A DNA stretch of 64,000 nucleotides, from contig DAORRV010000005.1 of NCBI GenBank assembly GCA_035443185.1, positions 21,545 to 85,544 of the forward strand. Reading direction: 5' to 3'. This document shows positions 16,902-26,044 of the stretch, in pieces. The number at the start of each line of letters is the position of its first letter. Within the stretch, counting starts at the first letter, position 1. Both the position numbers and the translations under genes were made by a program. This stretch comes from UBA2330 sp035443185. Its GTDB lineage: Bacteria; Bacteroidota; Ignavibacteria; Tepidaquicellales; Tepidaquicellaceae. Below the pieces are notes generated by a model. The model did not search any database. It was not told the DNA's origin and saw only the letters and a program-made list of their open reading frames with translations.

Positions 16902-18788
16902 TTATCTTTTATCTTTTTCTTCTTTTATATTAAATGAAGGTACTATGTAATCTTTAGGTAAATAATTTTCAGGTATTGTTGAAAGATTACCATCTCTCAG
17001 AGATTTGTAATGCGGAGACATGATCTCAATTCCGTTTTCATTGCATGTATCCTGAATATTCTGATGAAGATCAGAATAGATAACCGCTTGTTTGTTTGCT
17101 TCGTGTGTATAAGCATTGATCTGATAGGATACATAAAAATCATCCAGACTTGTCTGAAGCACAAATGGCTTTGGATCTTTTAAGATCATTTCCGTTCTGA
17201 TCGCTGCTTCAATAAGTGTTTCATGCATTTTCTTCCATGGTACATCATACCCTATTGTTATAGTTGTATGAACTATCAAGCCAGTGTCTTTGCTGTTGGT
17301 AGAATAGTTTGTAGTATGACCTGACAGAACAAGAGAATTTGGAACAGTTATATCTTCATTTTTTATTGTTCTTAATCTTGTAACTAATAAGGTCTTTTCA
17401 ATTACATCACCTGTCACATCTGATATTGTAATTCTGTCACCGATTTTAAATGGTCTCATATATGTAATTACAAGACCTGCCATGATATTCGCAATTGATG
17501 ATGATGATCCGAACGAAACCAGTATTCCAAGAAATACAGACACTCCCTGAAATGCCGGGGAATCTGAGCCCGGAAGATATGGAAATATTATCACAAACAT
17601 CATCGTATACATTACAAACTTTACTATCTGAAAAGTCGGTATTGCCCATTCTTTGTGAAAGTTTCCCAGTTCCATTCTGCCTGCATCAATCTCATCCGTA
17701 AAATATTTAATTGCTCTGATGGCATATCTTGTAAAGATAAATATTATTGCTATTGTAAAAAGATTTGGTAAAAATTTGATAACTGCACTTATTACAAGCT
17801 TTGCCGGATTCAAAACCCATCCCAGTAATAATCCCGCATAACTTTTTGTAACTGGGAAAATACTAAACAATACCGGCAGACTGAAATAAAGAACTAACAG
17901 TATTACTATCAGTCTTAAAATTCGTAAAATGAGCTCTGCTACTTTTATGCTCTGCTGCTGATTTAAAAGCTTAAAGTCTTTTATTGTTAATCCGGACAGG
18001 TACTTGTCTTTTCGTTCTAGTATGTATTCCTTTAGCTTTTTAAATAACTTAAATATTAATTTAACTATAAAAAATAATATTATAAGAGTAAGCAATGCAA
18101 GCCCTATTCTTTTTAGTCTGTTCACAAAACTGTTATCATTTCTGTACTTTACAACAGTATCCTTAATTGTATTCAGATATTCATTTGAAACTTCATTTTT
18201 TGTTTTGTCAAACCAAAGCGCATCCACTTCAGATACACTCATAATTATTTTGTCATTATAAATGATGTCATTAGTGGTTTCACCTGTATCCACTTTCATG
18301 GAATCAGGAGAAAAGAAATCTTCATCATATAATGAATGTACCCTTTCTGTAACTGTAGAAGCTCTTTCATTGGCATCAAATGAACCTAGCTTCGTATACA
18401 TGACAAATAATGTATCGGTAAATAATGTAACAGGAAATCCTCTTGCTTTTTCTTTAAGTCTTTTTATTTTAAGTAACTGCTCTACCTTTTTTATTGAATC
18501 TTCTGCTTCAATTTTTCTGAGTTTTTCTTCCAGCTCAGCTTTCTTTTGTGAATCTTGAGAATATAACTGCATCTCTTCATGAAGCTTTACCTTAAGCACT
18601 GAGTCTATTCTGTTTTGTTCCTGCTGTTTTAAAATTTCCCGTTCAGTGACTTTTAGAGAATCTACCTGATCTTCCTGAGCTTTTATTGAATCTTCTTTAA
18701 TTACTTTTTCATTTTCACTTACCTGCGAAAAAGCAATTCCACTTATCAGCAGAAAAAAGAGAAGTAATTTTAAAGGTATAACTTTCAT
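16902..18788 (-). CDS. MscS-family channel with long periplasmic N-terminal region, 628 aa
   Basis: A signal peptide is followed by a charged, Glu/Lys-rich, probably coiled-coil region up to about residue 120 and a further periplasmic segment to about 225. Several membrane segments follow, between about 228 and 450. The pore region FLGILVSFGSSSSIANIMAGLVITYMRPFKIGDRITI and the DVIEKTLLVTRLRTIKNEDITVPNSLV beta domain define the MscS core. It is larger than its tandem partner and resembles the extended, MscK-like class in layout only. It precedes the compact MscS gene by 1 bp, which suggests channels of different gating thresholds made from one transcript. Confidence 0.92.
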   Translation of the reverse strand: MKVIPLKLLLFFLLISGIAFSQVSENEKVIKEDSIKAQEDQVDSLKVTEREILKQQEQNRIDSVLKVKLHEEMQLYSQDSQKKAELEEKLRKIEAEDSIKKVEQLLKIKRLKEKARGFPVTLFTDTLFVMYTKLGSFDANERASTVTERVHSLYDEDFFSPDSMKVDTGETTNDIIYNDKIIMSVSEVDALWFDKTKNEVSNEYLNTIKDTVVKYRNDNSFVNRLKRIGLALLTLIILFFIVKLIFKLFKKLKEYILERKDKYLSGLTIKDFKLLNQQQSIKVAELILRILRLIVILLVLYFSLPVLFSIFPVTKSYAGLLLGWVLNPAKLVISAVIKFLPNLFTIAIIFIFTRYAIRAIKYFTDEIDAGRMELGNFHKEWAIPTFQIVKFVMYTMMFVIIFPYLPGSDSPAFQGVSVFLGILVSFGSSSSIANIMAGLVITYMRPFKIGDRITISDVTGDVIEKTLLVTRLRTIKNEDITVPNSLVLSGHTTNYSTNSKDTGLIVHTTITIGYDVPWKKMHETLIEAAIRTEMILKDPKPFVLQTSLDDFYVSYQINAYTHEANKQAVIYSDLHQNIQDTCNENGIEIMSPHYKSLRDGNLSTIPENYLPKDYIVPSFNIKEEKDKR

Positions 18789-18830
18789 AAATAGTATTTT
18801 ACCGGGTGAGCAGTTTTTTAAATAAATAAA

Positions 18831-19049
18831 TTATTCTTTACAACAAAATCCAACTGACTGAATAGGTGGACATTTTACAGATCCATAACTGCAGAATACA
18901 CAGCAATCTCCTGACTTTGGTTTTAAAACTGTTTTACATTTATGACATTCATAAAACCATAAGCATGAATTTTCACTCATCTTTTCCTCTTTAATAAAAC
19001 CGCACTCCGGACATGTAATGTTTGAAATTAATATTAAACTTGTTTCCAT
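18831..19049 (-). CDS. GDCCVxC domain-containing protein
   Basis: This 72-residue, Cys-rich protein carries the defining segment SGDCCVFCSYGSVKCPP at about 47-62. It has eleven Cys in all: CPEC at 13-16, Cys29, CHKC at 35-38, Cys49, 50, 53 and 60, and a final CC at 69-70. The family is named for members in which a cysteine in this motif may be selenocysteine, and every position reads Cys here. The CxxC pairs suggest zinc or redox chemistry. No signal peptide is visible. It precedes the MscS pair by about 40 bp on the same strand, and a functional link is unproven. Confidence 0.88.
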   Translation of the reverse strand: METSLILISNITCPECGFIKEEKMSENSCLWFYECHKCKTVLKPKSGDCCVFCSYGSVKCPPIQSVGFCCKE

Positions 19050-19127
19050 ATGATGTAATAATTCATACCTTAATTGATCAGCTGATTGAAATTACGCAAT
19101 TATTGATATTTGCAACAATCGGATGAT

Positions 19128-19185
19128 GCTCGTTTCCAAACTCCGTTTGGAAATGTAATTTTCATGCAAAACTCAGTTTCGCAAA
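19128..19185. repeat. Degenerate copy of a CCAAACTCCGTTTGG-type dispersed repeat
   Basis: TTTCCAAAC (19133-19141) and GTTTGGAAA (19145-19153) form a perfect 9-bp inverted repeat with a 3-nt spacer. A second imperfect palindrome, GCAAAACT and GTTTCGC, lies at 19166-19182. The arrangement resembles dispersed intergenic repeats I recall from Bacteroidota, Chlorobiota and cyanobacterial genomes. It could also act as a terminator-like structure between the uvrC and GDCCVxC genes. Confidence 0.55.
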
Positions 19186-19242
19186 AGTTCTTTAAAATGA
19201 AATCCTCAATAAAATTAAAAATGCGTAACTTCAGTCAGTTAA

Positions 19243-21186
19243 TTATTTAATTTCAAAAAAAGTCCTGAGTCTGTCTGCCATTTTTTTACCTGCCTCTTTT
19301 TCAAACTGATCATAACTGTCTTTAAGCAAGACTTTTATATTTTCCACAGATCCAAATTTAGTAAGAAGTTTCTGTGCTGTCTTCTCGCCAATACCTTCTA
19401 TCTCAGAGAGCTCAGATGTCAATGTTCTTTTATCTACAAGACTCCTGTGGTATGTTACTGCAAATCTGTGCGCCTCATCCCTTACTCTCTGCAAAAGTCT
19501 TAATCCGCTTGATGTCTTGGAAATGTTATGTGGCATTGATTCTCCGGGCAGATATACTTCCTCAAGACGCTTTGCCAGTCCTATAATATTCTGATCCTTT
19601 ACTCCGAGATCATCCAAAACTTTTACTGCAGATGAAAGCTGACCTTTTCCGCCGTCGATTATTATCAGATCCGGAACTGAACCAAAACTAAGATCTTCTT
19701 TGACGTTTGAATTTATTGTATTTTCCATTGCCGTATTATCACCTGTACTTTTTTCAACAATTTTTTTATACCTTCTGTAAATTACTTCCCTCATTGAAAG
19801 AAAATCATCAGGGTTTCCAGCTTCGTCCGTTACATAATTTATTTTAAATTTTCTGTAATCTGATTTCTTCGGACGGCCTTCCACAAATACTACCATCGAT
19901 GCAACAGTATCCGTACCCTGTATATGTGAAATGTCATAACACTCGATCCTTCTCGGAAGCTTACTCAGATTCAGATCCCTTTTTAAGGAATCAAGTGACG
20001 GCGGAATGAATTCTCTTTTGAGCTTTGATAAAATAAGTTCGTCAAGCATTAATCTCGCATTCTTTCTTACCATGAAAACAAGTTTATACTTATCACCAAT
20101 CTTTGGTATTACAAAATTTACCTTTCCTGATTTCTTTTTTTCGAGCCAGTCTTTTATATTGTTTTCATTTTCAAGCTCGTTCATCAGATATATTTCGTCA
20201 GGTATGAATTCAGATTTTGAATAATAATTTACAATCAACTGCTCTAATATTTCAGACTGTGACTTGTCCTCTACATTTGAAAGAAAGTAATGTGTCCTTC
20301 CGATTACTTTTCCATCCCTTATTTTTAATATCATTCCGCAACTGTCATTCCCTGTCTTTTCAAAAGCAAATATATCTCTGTCAATGATCTCATCATCCAC
20401 CATTTTTTGTTTCGATGAATAAACTTCAATAGCATTTATCTTATCCCTAAACACCTTTGCTTTTTCGAACTGCATTTTATCAGAATATTCTTTCATCTGC
20501 ATAGTCAGATCCGAAATCAGATCTTTTGTTTTCCCGTTCAGGAGTTTGGATACATGATCGATAGTCTTATTATATTCTTCCCTGCTTACGTATCCAACAC
20601 ACGGTCCTTCGCATTTCTGAATGTGATAATCTAAGCAAAGATTGAATTTATTTTGAGCTATCGAATCTTCAGTCAGATTCAGACTGCATGACCTGATCAT
20701 AAAAATATTTCTCACTGTCTTCAGAGCATACCTCATATTTTTTACATCAGTGTAAGGTCCGAAGTATTTTGATCCGTCAGATCTTTTACTTCGTGTCGGA
20801 AAAATTCTCGGAAATGGTTCGTTTGTAATTACAATATACGGATATGATTTATCATCTTTAAAATTGATATTGTATCTCGGCTTAAAGGTCCTGATCAGAT
20901 TTTGCTCAAGTATGAGAGCTTCGACTTCGTTGTCGGTAGCGATCAGTTCGATGTCGCTGATCTTTCGGATCATTGCATTTAACATCGGCGATACAGGCTT
21001 TGCCTGAAAATACTGACGAACTCTGTTTTTTAGTATTGCCGCTTTGCCAATGTAAAGAAGTTTGCCGGTGGAGTCTTTGAACTGATATACACCCGGTGAG
21101 GTCGGAAGGTTTTTTAATTTTTCTTTGAGTGTCGGTGTTAATTCTTTGTCATCGTTAAATTCTATTTTATCTCTGCTGTCAGTCAT
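19243..21186 (-). CDS. uvrC: Excinuclease ABC subunit UvrC
   Basis: This 647-residue protein makes both incisions in nucleotide excision repair with UvrAB. The GIY-YIG endonuclease domain is at the start (SPGVYQFKDSTGKLLYIGKA, about 33-52). A Cys-rich segment NLCLDYHIQKCEGPCVG lies near 180-195 and a UVR motif near 240. The RNase-H-like half contains ECYDISHIQGTDTVASMVVF and DLIIIDGGKGQL. Tandem HhH motifs near the end include LSEIEGIGEKTAQKLLTKFGS. The length and domain order are normal. It is the last gene of a same-strand run that starts with alr. Confidence 0.97.
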   Translation of the reverse strand: MTDSRDKIEFNDDKELTPTLKEKLKNLPTSPGVYQFKDSTGKLLYIGKAAILKNRVRQYFQAKPVSPMLNAMIRKISDIELIATDNEVEALILEQNLIRTFKPRYNINFKDDKSYPYIVITNEPFPRIFPTRSKRSDGSKYFGPYTDVKNMRYALKTVRNIFMIRSCSLNLTEDSIAQNKFNLCLDYHIQKCEGPCVGYVSREEYNKTIDHVSKLLNGKTKDLISDLTMQMKEYSDKMQFEKAKVFRDKINAIEVYSSKQKMVDDEIIDRDIFAFEKTGNDSCGMILKIRDGKVIGRTHYFLSNVEDKSQSEILEQLIVNYYSKSEFIPDEIYLMNELENENNIKDWLEKKKSGKVNFVIPKIGDKYKLVFMVRKNARLMLDELILSKLKREFIPPSLDSLKRDLNLSKLPRRIECYDISHIQGTDTVASMVVFVEGRPKKSDYRKFKINYVTDEAGNPDDFLSMREVIYRRYKKIVEKSTGDNTAMENTINSNVKEDLSFGSVPDLIIIDGGKGQLSSAVKVLDDLGVKDQNIIGLAKRLEEVYLPGESMPHNISKTSSGLRLLQRVRDEAHRFAVTYHRSLVDKRTLTSELSEIEGIGEKTAQKLLTKFGSVENIKVLLKDSYDQFEKEAGKKMADRLRTFFEIK

Positions 21187-21219
21187 TTATTAAAGTTACT
21201 GTAATTATTTTATAAAGAA

Positions 21220-21618
21220 TTATTCCTTCTTTTGTGTTAACTCAATTAAAATATTGTTTGTAGATTTCGGATGAAGAAAAGCGATCAGCATATCGTCAGC
21301 ACCTGTCCGGGGAGTTTCGTTTATCAGACCAATACCTTCTTCTTTCAGCTTATCCAATGATCCTGAAATATCCTTTACCCCAAAAGATACGTGATGGATG
21401 CCTTCTCCTTTTTTTTCAATAAACTTTGAAATAGGTGATTCAGGATCTGTACCTTCGAGAAGTTCTATTTCACAATTTTCCAGATGAAATTTCCTTACAT
21501 TTACTTTTTGCTCTTCTACAAACTCCGTATCTGAAGCTGTTGAATTAAATATTTTTTCAAAAACTTTTACAGATTCCTCAAGTGACTTTACTGCTATTCC
21601 TATATGTGCAAGTTTCAT
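21220..21618 (-). CDS. mce: Methylmalonyl-CoA epimerase
   Basis: This 132-residue VOC-fold enzyme interconverts (2R)- and (2S)-methylmalonyl-CoA in propionate metabolism. The family pattern is clear: KLAHIGIAVKSLEES at the start, then ENCEIELLEGTDPESPISKFIEKKGEGIHHVSFGVKDI in the centre. It closes with AFLHPKSTNNILIELTQ, giving the expected His, Gln/Glu, His and Glu metal ligands. Its partner methylmalonyl-CoA mutase is not in the window. It lies 33 bp upstream of uvrC and 24 bp downstream of the manC-like gene on the same strand. Confidence 0.93.
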   Translation of the reverse strand: MKLAHIGIAVKSLEESVKVFEKIFNSTASDTEFVEEQKVNVRKFHLENCEIELLEGTDPESPISKFIEKKGEGIHHVSFGVKDISGSLDKLKEEGIGLINETPRTGADDMLIAFLHPKSTNNILIELTQKKE

Positions 21619-21642
21619 ATATTCTAAAGATCAAAATTATTT

Positions 21643-22749
21643 TTACAGATACTGATCCATCCCTTTACGTCTGAGATAATCCACAACTTCTTTTACTCTC
21701 TGAGCCTCACCTCTTTTACAGATCAGAAGTCCGTTCTCAGTGTTAATTATAAGTAGATCTTCTACACCTATTGTTGCAACAATCTTCATGTCATTTATAA
21801 TAAGACAATTTTTTGTATCCTCCGTTACTGTCATACCCTTTCTTACATTTCCATCTGGATCTTTTTCTTTAATATTATAAACTTCATCCCATGCGCCTAC
21901 ATCATTCCATCCAAAATGACTTCTGATTATATGTACATTTTCAGATTTTTCCATTACACCATAATCTATGGAAATACTTTTTAGTTTTGCAAATTCATCT
22001 TCCAGAACTTTAGGAAATTGTGTCGATAGAATATTATCGGAAAGTCTGTTCAGCGATTCATGCAGCTCCGGCATAAATCTTTCGATCTCCTGCATCATTG
22101 TATCCGTCCTGAAAATAAACATACCACTGTTCCACAGAAAATCCCCGCTCTCAAGAAATGCCTTTGCAACTTCCATATTTGGCTTTTCAGCAAAAGTTTT
22201 TACTTTGTAAATTCTTTCGGTCGATGTATCGTTCTTACTTTCAATTTCTACATCTTCATAAATATCAGAATTGTACTGTATATAACCGTAACCGGTCTCA
22301 GGCAAAGTCGGATGTATACCGAGTGTTACGATCCCGCCGTTATCATTTACAAATTTCAAACCACTTTTTATTACTCTGTGAAATTCATCAACATTTCCAA
22401 TCAGATGGTCTGCTGCTACTACAAGTACATTTGCTTCCGGCTGAAATCTGTTTATAAATACACATGAGAGACCAATGCACGGAGCAGTATTTCTGCCTAC
22501 CGGCTCACAGATTATATTCTCTTCAGGAATTTTCGGAAGCTGCCGCTTTACTTCCTGTTTGTAAATTACATTCGTTACAACAAAAATATTTGTATTTTTA
22601 AAAACGCCGTCAAGCCGTTTGTAAGCTAGCTGAAGAAGTGTGTCATCATCATCTGTGATCTTAAGAAATTGTTTTGGAACTTTGGAATTGCCTTTTGGCC
22701 AGAATCTGGTTCCCACACCGCCCGCCATTATCACTGCATAGTTTATCAT
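21643..22749 (-). CDS. manC: Mannose-1-phosphate guanylyltransferase
   Basis: This 368-residue nucleotidyltransferase makes GDP-mannose from mannose-1-phosphate and GTP. The nucleotide loop AGGVGTRFWPKGNSKVPKQFL is at residues 9-29, with PVGRNTAPCIGLSC near 82, ADHLIGN near 115 and the EKP segment FAEKPNMEVAKAFL near 190. Only the pyrophosphorylase domain is present, without the isomerase half of bifunctional enzymes. GDP-mannose would feed glycan synthesis, possibly including the polyprenol-type glycosyltransferases elsewhere in the window. It sits 12 bp downstream of the large acidic protein gene. Confidence 0.93.
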   Translation of the reverse strand: MINYAVIMAGGVGTRFWPKGNSKVPKQFLKITDDDDTLLQLAYKRLDGVFKNTNIFVVTNVIYKQEVKRQLPKIPEENIICEPVGRNTAPCIGLSCVFINRFQPEANVLVVAADHLIGNVDEFHRVIKSGLKFVNDNGGIVTLGIHPTLPETGYGYIQYNSDIYEDVEIESKNDTSTERIYKVKTFAEKPNMEVAKAFLESGDFLWNSGMFIFRTDTMMQEIERFMPELHESLNRLSDNILSTQFPKVLEDEFAKLKSISIDYGVMEKSENVHIIRSHFGWNDVGAWDEVYNIKEKDPDGNVRKGMTVTEDTKNCLIINDMKIVATIGVEDLLIINTENGLLICKRGEAQRVKEVVDYLRRKGMDQYL

Positions 22750-22761
22750 TTATTTTAAGTT

Positions 22762-24876
22762 TTAATTTTTCTTAATTTTATTAAATATCTTTACCGGATC
22801 ATTCAGATAAGAAATGAAGACATCCTGATCTTCAACCTCTTTGTCTATTATTAATGCTTTCATATTATAAATAAAATAACTGAATATCTCTTTGATGTCA
22901 TCTGTTACAGGGTTTATTCTGTAACTGTTCAGAAATTTCAAAAAGATATACCCGGCTTCTGAAAGCTGTACCATCTTTGTTAATTTCAGATCCTTAGCTA
23001 TTAAAACCGTTTCTTTAAGGTTGTTCAGATTTGTTGAAAGACTTCTGAGTGCTTCATAGATCTGAAATTCACCTTCTATTTTATACAGAGCTTTAAAATT
23101 TTCGTCAGTGTCCTTTATAAGTTTTTTCAGATTAATTAATTTTTCCTTTTGATCCTCTTCAGGAAATCTTTCGTCCAGTTTGGTTTCTATTTCCTTTTTG
23201 AGATCTCTCTGCTTTATAAATTCTTCTCTCTTTTTATTTTCCTCTATCAGTCCTTTTCTGATATTCTCTATTGACTTCAGAATGTTTTTGTATCCGAAAT
23301 AATCTTCTCCCTTGATAAGATTGGAAACTAATATCAGTCCCTGTTTAAATAAATTTAAAGTGCTTTCCGTAATGTCATATTTCCCTTTTGCAATTTTTTC
23401 AAAAGAAAGTCTTATTGCCTGATAAATATTCGAAATAATCTCAAGTGACATTTCTTTGGAATTAAGCTCGAGATTATCGCTGATATCCCTGATGTTGCTT
23501 ATAATATTATTTCTTTCCTCTTCGTTATCTATTTTAGCTGTAATGATATAGATCAGACTGTCAAATTCTGAATTCAGCTTTCCGTTAAGGGATTTTATTT
23601 CTGTTTCAAACTCAATGAATTCTTCATTGGCTTTTTGCTCTACTATATATTCTTCTTTTTCAGAGTCAGTTGATCTTACAGATTCATCTGAGTATCCGGA
23701 TTCACCTGATCCTTCCTTGTGTCCTGATGCACTGTCAAGAAGTTTTTCCTTCAGTTCCTTTTCATACTTATTAAGCTCTTCCTGAATATCACTGTTGAGA
23801 TTCATTTTTTCTTCCTGCTCTGAATTTTCGTAATCTCCAGCAGGATCATTCATAGGTTCCTCTTTAGAAATATCTGAGTCATTAGTATTTAATTCTTCAG
23901 TATCTTCAGTATCTTCAGTATCTTCATCCGATTCTTCAGAATTATTTATTCCGGCTGCAGGCAGAACTTTTTTAATAATAAAATATTCTCCACTATCATC
24001 ATAATTTAAATCTTTAAGTTTATTAAAATTTACTTCATGATTTCCTTCACTTAAATCACCTGAGTTTGATACATTTTCATCTTCTTCCTGAGTTGAATTT
24101 TTTCCGGATGTATTCTCCTCACTTTTTGATTTTAAATTTTCATCAACACTTAAACTTTCTTTTACATTATCATTTACAGCTATAGTATTAGCGTTAACAT
24201 TAGTTTTATCAACTTCTGATTCAGTTAAATCATTTTCATTCAAATCAGGCATTTCAGGAAGATCCGATTCAGGATCTTCTTCCACCATACCCTCAGCGCT
24301 TGTCTGCTCTTCATTTTCCAGACCAGGAAGTATAAAAGCCACGTTATCATTTTCCTCTTCCGACTGTATAAGCTCCATATAATTCTGCTTAAACGTCATC
24401 ATCTCTTCGTCATCTTCTTCATCAATAATTTCTGTAAGCTGATCCTGTTTTATTAATTCAGATTCTACATCGATAATTTCATTTCCGGAATTGTCTTCTT
24501 CTGTAATTCCATTCAGATCAAAAACTTTTTTGTTGTTTACTTTTACTGACTCACTTCTCTCACCAGATAAATATTTTAAAAACTCTTTGTGAATAAACTC
24601 TGAATCCTCTTTTGCATTCTGAGTCAGGTTATCAAATGTAATCAGATTATCGTCAAGTTTTTTTAATATATAGATCAGATACTTTCCCGTATTTCTGAAT
24701 TCCTTAATATGATAAAGGATATAAAGATCACGTAAAAGATTTTCTGATCTGAGAAGTTTGTCAATAATTTCATTTATATTTTGAAACTGTTTCTCACCGA
24801 CATTATACTTTCCCAGATCGTTGATCGATTTTTTGAAAATAAAATTTATGTAATCTTTATTTCTACTTTCAGACAT
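22762..24876 (-). CDS. Large acidic hypothetical protein with repeat-rich centre
   Basis: I do not recognise this 704-residue protein. Residues 1-105 look helical. About 110-400 is very acidic and low in complexity, rich in Glu, Asp, Ser and Asn, with three tandem EDT units encoded by a 9-bp repeat near 23894-23926. About 410-700 is helical and charged again, with likely coiled-coil stretches. There is no signal peptide or membrane segment, so it is probably cytoplasmic. Its gene lies between manC and alr with gaps of 12 and 10 bp, so it belongs to that operon. A scaffold or structural role is a guess. Confidence 0.75.
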   Translation of the reverse strand: MSESRNKDYINFIFKKSINDLGKYNVGEKQFQNINEIIDKLLRSENLLRDLYILYHIKEFRNTGKYLIYILKKLDDNLITFDNLTQNAKEDSEFIHKEFLKYLSGERSESVKVNNKKVFDLNGITEEDNSGNEIIDVESELIKQDQLTEIIDEEDDEEMMTFKQNYMELIQSEEENDNVAFILPGLENEEQTSAEGMVEEDPESDLPEMPDLNENDLTESEVDKTNVNANTIAVNDNVKESLSVDENLKSKSEENTSGKNSTQEEDENVSNSGDLSEGNHEVNFNKLKDLNYDDSGEYFIIKKVLPAAGINNSEESDEDTEDTEDTEELNTNDSDISKEEPMNDPAGDYENSEQEEKMNLNSDIQEELNKYEKELKEKLLDSASGHKEGSGESGYSDESVRSTDSEKEEYIVEQKANEEFIEFETEIKSLNGKLNSEFDSLIYIITAKIDNEEERNNIISNIRDISDNLELNSKEMSLEIISNIYQAIRLSFEKIAKGKYDITESTLNLFKQGLILVSNLIKGEDYFGYKNILKSIENIRKGLIEENKKREEFIKQRDLKKEIETKLDERFPEEDQKEKLINLKKLIKDTDENFKALYKIEGEFQIYEALRSLSTNLNNLKETVLIAKDLKLTKMVQLSEAGYIFLKFLNSYRINPVTDDIKEIFSYFIYNMKALIIDKEVEDQDVFISYLNDPVKIFNKIKKN

Positions 24877-24886
24877 TTGATTGATT

Positions 24887-26044
24887 TTAAATATAAATCC
24901 TTTTTACCCTGGATGAAACGTTGCACGTGATCTCATATGAAATTGTTTCTGCTAATGCTGCAAGTTTATAAGCCGGATAATTTCGGCCAAAGATCTCGAC
25001 ATCGTCATTTACATTAATTTCATTTTTCATTCCAATATCTGCCATTATCCAGTCCATACAAACCGTTCCTGTGACATTGTATAATTTACCTTTGATAAAT
25101 ATTTTTGCTTTATTGCTGAAAGATCTGATATACCCGTCACCGTATCCGATTGGTACTGATGCAATTCGGGTTTTGTTTTTTGTGAAATATGTTCTGCCGT
25201 ATGAAATACTTTCACCTTTTTCGAGTTGTTTGATAAATTTTACCTTAGACTTTAATGTCATTACAGGTTCTATTCCTATGCCGTTTTTTACTTTTTTTTC
25301 GTCAGGATAAAATCCGTAAAGTGAGATACCGGGTCTTACCATATTAAAATATCCGTCATTAAAGTTCAGAATCCCGCCGGTATTGCTGATGTGCCTTAGT
25401 TCAAATTTTATAATACTTTCTTCTAAGGATTTAACTAATTTTCTAAATTCAGCTTCCTGTTTTTTTGCAAACAAATTTCCGGGAATTTCACTTGTAGCAA
25501 AATGAGAATAAATTCCTTTCAGCTTCAGATTTTTCATTGATGTAATTTCTTTGACAGCATCATAAGCATCACTCATCCGAAATCCGGTTCTGTTTATGCC
25601 TGAATCCACCTGTATGTGAATAGAAATTTTAGTGTTAAGTTTAGCAGCTGCTTTGTTAAGTATTACTGCAGACGATGTGTCAGCAACTGAAAACTCTACG
25701 TTTTTACAGGCTAAGTCTTCTAAAAGTTTATTCTTCTCAGTTATAATACCGAGACACAATACCGGAGTTTTATATAATTTTTTCGAATCCAGATAATTCC
25801 TTAGCTCAGAAGTTTCAGTATAATCAGCAGTTCCAAGATAATCAGTACCTGATCCAATAAGTGATTCAGCCATCACATTCATTCCGTGACCGTATGCATT
25901 AGCTTTTACTATCGAACAAATTTTTGTATCAGCATTTTTTCTGCAGGCGTATTTTCTTACTTTTAAAAAATTTTTATTGAAAATTTTAAGATCTATTTCA
26001 GCGAAGGTATCACTGAAGTTTTTTTCTGCGGTCTTCAAATTCAT
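24887..26044 (-). CDS. alr: Alanine racemase
   Basis: This 385-residue PLP enzyme makes D-alanine for peptidoglycan. The PLP lysine is Lys47 in IVKANAYGHG. GIYSHFATSE and RHISNTGGILNF lie in the barrel, with MVRPGISLYGF near 240. The catalytic Tyr from the partner subunit is in ISYGRTYFTKN, and GTVCMDWIMADI follows. The length and order are standard. It is the first gene of the alr-acidic protein-manC-mce-uvrC run and diverges from dnaA across a 419-bp spacer. Confidence 0.96.
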   Translation of the reverse strand: MNLKTAEKNFSDTFAEIDLKIFNKNFLKVRKYACRKNADTKICSIVKANAYGHGMNVMAESLIGSGTDYLGTADYTETSELRNYLDSKKLYKTPVLCLGIITEKNKLLEDLACKNVEFSVADTSSAVILNKAAAKLNTKISIHIQVDSGINRTGFRMSDAYDAVKEITSMKNLKLKGIYSHFATSEIPGNLFAKKQEAEFRKLVKSLEESIIKFELRHISNTGGILNFNDGYFNMVRPGISLYGFYPDEKKVKNGIGIEPVMTLKSKVKFIKQLEKGESISYGRTYFTKNKTRIASVPIGYGDGYIRSFSNKAKIFIKGKLYNVTGTVCMDWIMADIGMKNEINVNDDVEIFGRNYPAYKLAALAETISYEITCNVSSRVKRIYI

